Source: Candidatus Zixiibacteriota bacterium
Lineage (GTDB): Bacteria; Zixibacteria; MSB-5A5; GN15; FEB-12
Length of the DNA: 7,862 nt
Assembly: GCA_003641415.1 (NCBI GenBank)
Contig: QNAG01000121.1
Span: 1 to 7,862, forward strand
Reading direction: 5' to 3'
The notes under the pieces were generated by a model. It worked only from the letters and a program-made list of their open reading frames with translations, searched no databases and was not told the origin of the DNA. Below are positions 1 through 4,680 of the stretch, piece by piece. Every line of letters starts with the position of its first letter. Within the stretch, counting starts at the first letter, position 1. The position numbers and the translations under genes are program-made.

Positions 1-255
1 GATCTGGTTGACACGCCAATCAGGGTTTCGACAGTTGATCCCGGTTTGGTGGAAACTGAGTTTTCGATAGTACGTTTCCACGGTGACAAAGAGCGAGCCG
101 GTCAAACATATAAGGGCTATCAACCGTTGACGGGAAATGACATTGCCGAAGCGGTTGTCTGGGCTGCCGACAGGCCCGAACATGTTCAGATAGGCGAAAT
201 TATTATCTACCCAACCGCTCAGGCTTCAACAATGGTGCTGGATAAACGCGAGTAA
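1..255 (+). CDS. Short-chain dehydrogenase/reductase, YdfG-like, C-terminal part (5' end cut by window edge)
   Basis: The frame is open from base 1 and ends in TAA at 253-255, giving 84 visible residues, so the real start lies upstream of the window. The visible part carries the late SDR signature 'VDPGLVETEF' (the PG motif after the active-site helix). It continues 'VRFHGDKERAGQTYKGYQPLTGNDIAEAVVWAADRPEHVQIGEIIIYPTAQAS', in short segments matching the C-terminus of YdfG-type enzymes (NADP-dependent 3-hydroxy acid / serine dehydrogenases of E. coli and relatives). These cytoplasmic enzymes oxidise or reduce small beta-hydroxy acids such as 3-hydroxypropionate, serine or malonic semialdehyde. 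The Rossmann fold and the catalytic Ser-Tyr-Lys are outside the window, so the subfamily is recognised only from the tail and the exact substrate cannot be assigned. It converges on the barrel gene downstream, with 166 bases between the two stops. Confidence -1.
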   Translation, partial: DLVDTPIRVSTVDPGLVETEFSIVRFHGDKERAGQTYKGYQPLTGNDIAEAVVWAADRPEHVQIGEIIIYPTAQASTMVLDKRE

Positions 256-342
256 GGGAAAGACTTTATTCTTGTAGCAGATATAAGAAACCCTTTGAGT
301 CTCAGGTAGCGTTGACATAGACAGCTCAAGCTATATATAGCG

Positions 343-391
343 GCGGCAGGTCGCACAAATCAACTTACGCGGATTTGCCAAGACCTGCCGC
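343..391. repeat. Long imperfect hairpin between convergent genes; possible intergenic repeat or two-way terminator
   Basis: A perfect 10-base inverted repeat (GCGGCAGGTC at 343-352, GACCTGCCGC at 382-391) is followed inward by a small internal loop (353-355 opposite 378-381). A second 6-base stem follows (CAAATC 356-361, GATTTG 372-377), closing a 10-base loop. It sits between the stops of two convergent genes, so bidirectional termination is the simple role. However, no T-run follows the stem on either strand, which is unlike the true terminator at 2810-2848. A GC-rich palindrome of this form in otherwise AT-richer spacer is also what REP-type dispersed intergenic repeats look like. The hairpin is seen directly; its role is open. 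Confidence -1.
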
Positions 392-421
392 AACCATGTA
401 GATACTTATCTCAAAAAGTTC

Positions 422-1423
422 TTAGAACCCTGCCACGAGTTGCAGGAAGTTCTGATTATTGTCGCTGTTGTCGTTGTCGATCTGAGTCTCGAAACGGATT
501 TCAATGTTCTCTATTACACTGTAACCAGCACCAATCGAATAGCGATTGCACCAGTCCGCCCCGTCAGGCTGGAAAGAATCATAGCGACCTACCAGGAAAA
601 CACGATCGAAATTATAGATACCCTGTAAGTAATAACCGGCGTTGTCTTCCTGCTCAATGGAACGATTGAGCGAATGAGCAATGTACTCACCCTTGAAATC
701 AAACTGGTTGACGGAATATTGAATATCCCCACCATACAGGACCATCTCATCTTCATTTGATTCATTGATTCCAATAGCAAAGGAACCGCCAAATTCAAGA
801 TTGGAAACAGGAGTTATCCCAAGACGACCACCAAAAGCATTAGCGGGAGTAGTATTGATTTCTTCCCCTACAGCAACACCAAGAGTCAGACTTTGAGCAG
901 CATCGATTACCTCGTACGAGGACTCAAAGCCGTTGACTCCGAACACAACGAGGTTGCCTACTGGAGAAGTGACGTTGAGCCTGACGCCAAAGTCATTCCA
1001 ACCACAGTGTGTATAATCCACGACCATTGGTGATGTAACGAGCTTTCTTTCGATTGATGGATATACATTATAGTCAATGCCAAAGGGGACATAGAACTGA
1101 CCGGCGGTAACATCAACCGACGAAAAGAAGCTGTTGTTATTAGCCCACACATTGAGACCGATTTCCGCAGTGTTCAGCTCAAAAACAGCATCTTCATTGT
1201 TGTAGGCGACTGCCACAGCGATAGAAGACCTTTCGGACAGATCGTTTTCAATGTCAATTTCGGCCTGACCTAAGCCGAATTCGTTTTGGTCATCCTGGGA
1301 ATTCTGATACGTGCTGATCACGTCGACAAATCCCGAGATGTCCAGTTCAGAACCCAATACGGATCCACCCATGACCAAACAGATGATCAGGATCCCTCTT
1401 GCACAAATGCGGAATGTGTTCAT
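422..1423 (-). CDS. Outer-membrane beta-barrel protein (porin-like)
   Basis: The 333-residue protein has an N-terminal signal peptide (R5, R9, hydrophobic 10-23 'GILIICLVMGGSVL', likely cut near G24/S25). The rest is made of alternating polar/hydrophobic strands rich in Gly, Asn, Asp and aromatic residues: 'ELDISGFVDVISTYQ' at 26-40, 'VDVTAGQFYVPFGIDYNVYPS' (in parts) at 103-123, 'GNLVVFGVNGFESSYE', 'NLEFGGSFAIGI', 'RYSIGAGYSVIENIEIRFETQ' near 294-314. It ends in 'NFLQLVAGF', with the terminal Phe and hydrophobic alternation used by the BAM machinery. The 'GQFYVPFGI' segment recalls porins of the OprP/LbtU kind, but I cannot assign a substrate. The ATG at 1421-1423 is preceded on the minus strand by AGGAGG (plus 1433-1438) with 9 bases of spacing, which fixes the start. 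Two cysteines (C140, C292) could form a disulfide. The gene is monocistronic in view and divergent from the secreted protein gene. Confidence -1.
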   Translation of the reverse strand: MNTFRICARGILIICLVMGGSVLGSELDISGFVDVISTYQNSQDDQNEFGLGQAEIDIENDLSERSSIAVAVAYNNEDAVFELNTAEIGLNVWANNNSFFSSVDVTAGQFYVPFGIDYNVYPSIERKLVTSPMVVDYTHCGWNDFGVRLNVTSPVGNLVVFGVNGFESSYEVIDAAQSLTLGVAVGEEINTTPANAFGGRLGITPVSNLEFGGSFAIGINESNEDEMVLYGGDIQYSVNQFDFKGEYIAHSLNRSIEQEDNAGYYLQGIYNFDRVFLVGRYDSFQPDGADWCNRYSIGAGYSVIENIEIRFETQIDNDNSDNNQNFLQLVAGF

Positions 1424-1547
1424 AAGAACATTCCTCCTTTTTTGGTGTTAGCGCATCTCACGCCATTAATTGTTTTTTCAAACTTGTTTTCATTCAAATG
1501 AGATAAAACGAACAAGTCGCATTCCCCATATGGTTTTCGCTGTTTTA

Positions 1548-1728
1548 TTTATCGACCGAGCTACTTTGGGCTTAACTTAATTGGGAAAGTAAAAAAGTTA
1601 TCATAATTGCCCTGATAGCGGTTTTGTCCATCTCTGCACCAGAATGCCTGTCAGGAACCAACCTGCACACCGAAATTTCACATTCCATGCAACAATGATG
1701 AATAGAAATGCGCAGGTCGTTTATCGAC
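1548..1728 (+). repeat. Pair of 9-base direct repeats (TTTATCGAC), the second within an inverted repeat
   Basis: TTTATCGAC occurs at 1548-1556 and again at 1720-1728. The second copy is part of a short palindrome, GTCG-TTTAT-CGAC (1716-1728). Relative to a sigma-54 start predicted near 1824 these copies lie roughly 100 and 270 bases upstream, the usual distance range for enhancer-binding activator sites. Two 9-base copies in 450 bases could be chance, so this is a weak candidate for an activator site. Confidence -1.
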
Positions 1729-1797
1729 ATTTCACCTATGTCCTTATCCCTCTATTACTTAATAATAATCATAGGGGCTACAAATGACCTCCTCCAA

Positions 1798-1813
1798 CGG
1801 CACAGGGTTTGCA
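1798..1813 (+). promoter_or_regulatory. Candidate sigma-54 (-24/-12) promoter for the secreted protein gene
   Basis: The sequence reads C-GGCAC (1799-1803), five bases, then TTGCA (1809-1813). The sigma-54 consensus is TGGCAC-N5-TTGCW. Every strongly conserved base matches, the GG and GC doublets are exactly 12 bases apart as required, and only the leading T (here C at 1798) differs. The predicted start of transcription is close to 1824, giving a leader of about 50 bases to the ATG at 1877, which has a good SD. The orientation matches the downstream gene. An imperfect palindrome (ACAGG 1802-1806 / CCTGT 1835-1839, with TTTGCAA repeated at 1808-1814 and 1823-1829) overlaps the -12 element and could be a protein site. 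Confidence -1.
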
Positions 1814-1863
1814 AAATAAGTATTTGCAAGTAAACCTGTCTATTTCTGGATGGGTACAACGAT

Positions 1864-1869
1864 AAGGAG
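1864..1869 (+). promoter_or_regulatory. Ribosome binding site that decides the start of the secreted protein
   Basis: AAGGAG lies 7 bases before the ATG at 1877. The longer alternative (ATG at 1850) has no SD. The shorter alternative (ATG at 1907) has only a weaker AAGAAGG close to it. All three are in the same frame and leave the signal peptide intact. Confidence -1.
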
Positions 1870-1876
1870 AAGAAAG

Positions 1877-2782
1877 ATGTGTCATACTTATGAAAAGAAG
1901 GTTTGGATGAAGACCAGAGCCTTTCTGATTTCCATGGTGGTAATGCTGGCTGTCACTGGAATTTCCAGTTCAGCCTGGTCCTATTCCGGGATTGTTTCAG
2001 TCGATACAATTCAGGCAGAAGCTGGTGATCATGTTGCTATCCCGATACGTCTGAGTAACAATGATGAGTCCATATCTGCCCTTTCTGTCCCATTGCATAT
2101 CGGTAGTCCGTATGCAACAATAGATTCGGTATCGTTCGTTGGCTCGCTCCTTCCGGATGATTTTGTCCCCTGGGTTGATCCTCCCGATGATCCCAATGAC
2201 TCTGTTTTTATTACCCTCATAGGTACCTGGACTTCGCCGACTCCTACGATAACAGTTTCTGAAGGTATTATTGCCATTATGTATATGACGGTTTCTCCAT
2301 CCGCGCCTGATGGCTACATCCCCATTGATTCATTCTTCACAACTGTTGATACATACCCGGGTCCAGATGGTGAGCCGGTCGAAGTACCGAGGATCAGACA
2401 GGTACTTGCCTCCGATGCTACCGGCATGATTGTATATCTCCCTGATTTCGTTGAGGGGGGAATCATTGTCATGAGCCCTACAGCTGTTGATGATGATTCT
2501 AAGGACAACAACTTGCCAAGTAGCTTCAATCTTGCTCAGAACTATCCGAATCCATTTAATCCGGTTACGACCATTGAATACTCAATCCCTCAGGGAAGCC
2601 ATGTTAAACTGGAAGTGTTCAATATCCTTGGTCAGAGCGTTGTCACACTGGTTGATGGTCATCAATCTCCGGGAACATACACAGTTGATTTCGATGCTTT
2701 TAACCAGCCAAGCGGAATCTATTTCTACCGCCTGACCCACAGTGAAGGCGCTGAGACAAGGAAAATGACTCTGGTGAAATAA
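1877..2782 (+). CDS. Secreted cohesin-like protein with type IX secretion C-terminal sorting domain
   Basis: The protein has 301 residues from the ATG at 1877 (a start at 1907 would give 291). It begins with a signal peptide: basic start with K7, K8, K12, R14, hydrophobic 16-28, small-residue stretch 'SSSAWS', probable cut after S35. Residues about 38-200 resemble the cohesin / carbohydrate-binding beta-sandwich: 'IVSVDTIQAEAGDHVAIPI' at 39-57, 'ISALSVPLHI', 'TIDSVSF', 'GIIAIMYMTVS' and 'GGIIV'. Such domains bind other proteins or sugars at the surface. A linker (about 201-215) leads to 'FNLAQNYPNPFNP' (217-229). It is followed by the Por/T9SS type A sorting fold, with 'LEVFNILGQSVVTLVDG', 'GTYTVDFDA', 'SGIYFYRL' and the final 'KMTLVK'. 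It is therefore probably exported by Sec, then across the outer membrane by type IX secretion and released or anchored. No enzyme motif is visible. Transcription probably ends at 2810-2848. Confidence -1.
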   Translation: MCHTYEKKVWMKTRAFLISMVVMLAVTGISSSAWSYSGIVSVDTIQAEAGDHVAIPIRLSNNDESISALSVPLHIGSPYATIDSVSFVGSLLPDDFVPWVDPPDDPNDSVFITLIGTWTSPTPTITVSEGIIAIMYMTVSPSAPDGYIPIDSFFTTVDTYPGPDGEPVEVPRIRQVLASDATGMIVYLPDFVEGGIIVMSPTAVDDDSKDNNLPSSFNLAQNYPNPFNPVTTIEYSIPQGSHVKLEVFNILGQSVVTLVDGHQSPGTYTVDFDAFNQPSGIYFYRLTHSEGAETRKMTLVK

Positions 2783-2809
2783 GTTTTTTTCTCAGATTGC
2801 CGATTATAT

Positions 2810-2848
2810 CAGGGATAGCGGAATAATCCGCTGTCCCTGTTTTTTTTT
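2810..2848 (+). terminator. Intrinsic terminator after the secreted protein gene, abutting the kinase RBS
   Basis: A 13-base stem is formed by CAGGGATAGCGGA (2810-2822) and TCCGCTGTCCCTG (2827-2839). It has one G-U wobble and a 4-base loop (ATAA), and is followed immediately by nine T residues (2840-2848). This is a textbook rho-independent terminator. The next base begins AGGA (2849-2852), the likely SD of the kinase gene at 2862, so there is no room for a conventional promoter between terminator and kinase. Confidence -1.
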
Positions 2849-2861
2849 AGGATAAATCGAA

Positions 2862-4583
2862 ATGACCCAGGCCGCTAAAGAAAAGCAACCTCCTGTCAAA
2901 CCCAAAAAGCAAGTCAAAATTGGTGACTATATTGTAACCGGCAAAATCGGGCAGGGGGGTATTGCCGTAATCTATAAGGGACACCAGGCATCGCTGGACC
3001 GCGATGTAGCTATCAAGGTGTTGTCCTCAAAGCTGACCGATGATCCCGATATTGTTCGCCGCTTCGAGCGCGAATCAATGGTAATAGCCCGCCTTAATCA
3101 TCCGAATATCGTCCATATCATCGATAAGGGTCAAGCCAGCAACCGGTATTACTTTGTGATGGATTATATAGACGGAACTTCGTTACGTGAAGTGATCGAC
3201 TCTGAGAAGATTCCAATGAACACCAAGCTGGATATGATCGTGCAGGTATGCAAGGCGCTCGATTACGCCCACAAGAATGGTGTCATCCATCGCGATATCA
3301 AACCAGCCAATATACTTATTGATCGGCAGGGCAATGCCCTTGTGGCGGATTTTGGGATTGCGCAAATTGTTAGTGTCCCGGAAAATGAGATGACAGCTTC
3401 AGATGTCGTTATGGGAACAGTGTCGTATATGTCGCCTGAACAAAAAATCAGTTCGACAAATGTCGATCAAACCACTGATATTTATGCTATGGGTGTCATA
3501 CTGTATGAAATTCTTTGTGGCAAAAAGCCACTTGGGCATTTCAAACTCCCATCGCAGATTGTTGACAAACTTGACATCAGATTCGATGACATTGTCTCAC
3601 GCTGCCTGGCGCAGGATGCAAAGGACCGTTTCCAGACAGCGGTAGAATTGAAAGATGCTATCCTTAACATTATCGGAGGTGAAGGATACACTAACGACCC
3701 AAGCGACATGTCAGTTTCCGGAACGGAGTCATTTCTTGGTAAATGCCGTTATCTTGATACTATACGTGAGACTAATTTCGGTTCGACGATTCTGGTAGAA
3801 AACCGGATCAATAAGAAGCTCTATGTAATAAAGAAGCACACCAAAAGCGAAGCCGGACGCAAAGAAGCCAAGTTACTAAGTTCACTTAAACACAATAACA
3901 TTATCAATATCTTTGGCGCCGGCGGTGATAACAAGACAACCGTGGTCATCTCCGCCTATGCTCAGGGAGGATCATTAGCGGATCGAATGGTACGGCTATA
4001 TGACTGGGAAAAAGCCTTCAAGATAATACTGCAGGTAGCGGCTGGACTTGATTTTGCTCACAAGAACAATACCATTCATGGTAACCTGCGACCATCAAAT
4101 ATCCTTTTTGATGCCGATGAGACTATAAAGTTGTGCGACTTTGGCTTGCAGGTTCATTACACCGGTCCAAGAAAGAAAAACTGGTACAGCCCACCTGAAA
4201 GAAAGAACTCCCGTCAGGGGGATATTTATGGTATGGGTGTAATTTTGCACCAGATGATAATCGGCCGTAACCCCACCTACGACAGCGGCAATAACCTGAT
4301 ATTAAATGATAGTCGTGATCTCCTGCCAAAAGACGTGACGCAGATGTTAAGAAAGATGCTCGCCATACGGGTTTCCCGACGCTATCAAACAGCCGAGGAG
4401 TTCCTGCTGGACTGGGAAGATTTTGACCGCCTTCGCCAGGAAGAAGCAGCCCAGCGAAAAACACGACCGGTTATAGCGGTTCAACCAACCCGGAAAGTTC
4501 CTATCTGGGCTGTGGTGCTGGTCGGTTTGGGAGTGTTGATAGCTATTCTGGCTACTTTCTATTTCAGCGGGTTTTTCCGATAA
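2862..4583 (+). CDS. Tail-anchored Ser/Thr protein kinase with second, degenerate kinase domain
   Basis: The protein has 573 residues. Domain 1 (about 22-270) is a complete PknB/Hanks-type kinase: Gly-rich loop 29-40 (GQGGIAV), K52 in VAIK, E71 in helix C, HRDIKPAN 143-150 with catalytic D145, N150, DFG 163-165, activation loop with T178, S180 and T186, SPE 191-193, D206 and R256. Domain 2 (about 291-520) keeps the fold (K324, E335, N413, DFG 426-428, PPE 444-446, D454, R507). Its Gly loop is broken and HRD is replaced by H406-G407-N408, so it should be a pseudokinase that may bind ATP without phosphotransfer. A charged linker (521-545) leads to one membrane segment (547-569) and four terminal residues. 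This anchors both kinase domains in the cytoplasm without the PASTA or other sensor domain usual in this family. The start is ATG with AGGA nine bases upstream. Substrates are unknown; the pseudokinase may be the sensor or regulator. Confidence -1.
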   Translation: MTQAAKEKQPPVKPKKQVKIGDYIVTGKIGQGGIAVIYKGHQASLDRDVAIKVLSSKLTDDPDIVRRFERESMVIARLNHPNIVHIIDKGQASNRYYFVMDYIDGTSLREVIDSEKIPMNTKLDMIVQVCKALDYAHKNGVIHRDIKPANILIDRQGNALVADFGIAQIVSVPENEMTASDVVMGTVSYMSPEQKISSTNVDQTTDIYAMGVILYEILCGKKPLGHFKLPSQIVDKLDIRFDDIVSRCLAQDAKDRFQTAVELKDAILNIIGGEGYTNDPSDMSVSGTESFLGKCRYLDTIRETNFGSTILVENRINKKLYVIKKHTKSEAGRKEAKLLSSLKHNNIINIFGAGGDNKTTVVISAYAQGGSLADRMVRLYDWEKAFKIILQVAAGLDFAHKNNTIHGNLRPSNILFDADETIKLCDFGLQVHYTGPRKKNWYSPPERKNSRQGDIYGMGVILHQMIIGRNPTYDSGNNLILNDSRDLLPKDVTQMLRKMLAIRVSRRYQTAEEFLLDWEDFDRLRQEEAAQRKTRPVIAVQPTRKVPIWAVVLVGLGVLIAILATFYFSGFFR

Positions 4584-4586
4584 CCG

Positions 4587-4619
4587 TACTTTAACAAAGT
4601 ATCTCTTTGCTTATACTTT
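4587..4619 (+). repeat. Three alternating half-repeats (TACTTT / AAAGTAT / ATACTTT); possible operator
   Basis: TACTTT (4587-4592) is an inverted repeat of AAAGTA (4596-4601). AAAGTAT (4596-4602) is in turn an inverted repeat of ATACTTT (4613-4619), so the middle element can pair with either neighbour. The set begins three bases after the kinase stop and ends 14 bases before a TATAAT box. Its AT-rich stem is too weak for a terminator. A dimeric repressor site overlapping the -35 region is the more natural reading, but this is inference. Confidence -1.
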
Positions 4620-4639
4620 CGTCATACCCGTTCTATAAT
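4611..4639 (+). promoter_or_regulatory. Candidate sigma-70-like promoter for the membrane/TPR gene
   Basis: There is a perfect TATAAT at 4634-4639, 41 bases before the GTG start. The hexamer 17 bases upstream (TTATAC, 4611-4616) is a poor -35, and TTGCTT at 4607-4612 is better but 21 bases away. The promoter would need an activator or relies on its -10. It overlaps the inverted repeats at 4587-4619. Confidence -1.
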
Positions 4640-4680
4640 CCGATTGATTTCAGGGTCGTTTTAGCCGGAAAGGATACAAT

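Larger units (their letters stand above)
1424..1876. promoter_or_regulatory. Divergent intergenic region (453 bases) with promoters for both flanking genes
   Basis: I find no credible coding frame here; the only frame crossing it (1286-1501, plus) is an antisense shadow of the barrel gene. The region is AT-rich near the barrel gene. On the minus strand a weak sigma-70-like pair may drive the barrel gene: TTGAAT, 17 bases, then AACAAT, followed by the strong SD. The half nearest the secreted protein gene holds a sigma-54-type promoter (1798-1813) and imperfect palindromes around it. The middle part, about 1560-1715, shows nothing I can name. Confidence -1.

Noticed and set aside
1450..1465. 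Sigma-54-like motif on the minus strand before the barrel gene (TGGC...GC with 12-base spacing).
   Set aside because: The -12 part reads GCGCT instead of TTGCW and the CAC is absent. It would start transcription at the SD itself, leaving almost no leader.
1801..1840. Possible cyclic-di-GMP (GEMM) riboswitch, because of CACAGGG followed by GCAAA.
   Set aside because: The conserved second part of the aptamer (GGGACGCAAAGC-like) and the tetraloop/receptor are not present, and the stem is broken by bulges. A sigma-54 promoter explains the same bases better.
4123..4464. 113-residue open frame on the minus strand inside the kinase gene.
   Set aside because: It is antisense to the pseudokinase domain, whose coding sense is certain. 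The translation has no recognisable domain, signal or SD.
4587..4601. Short hairpin after the kinase stop as a terminator.
   Set aside because: Six pairs with only one G-C, and the following bases are mixed instead of a T-run.
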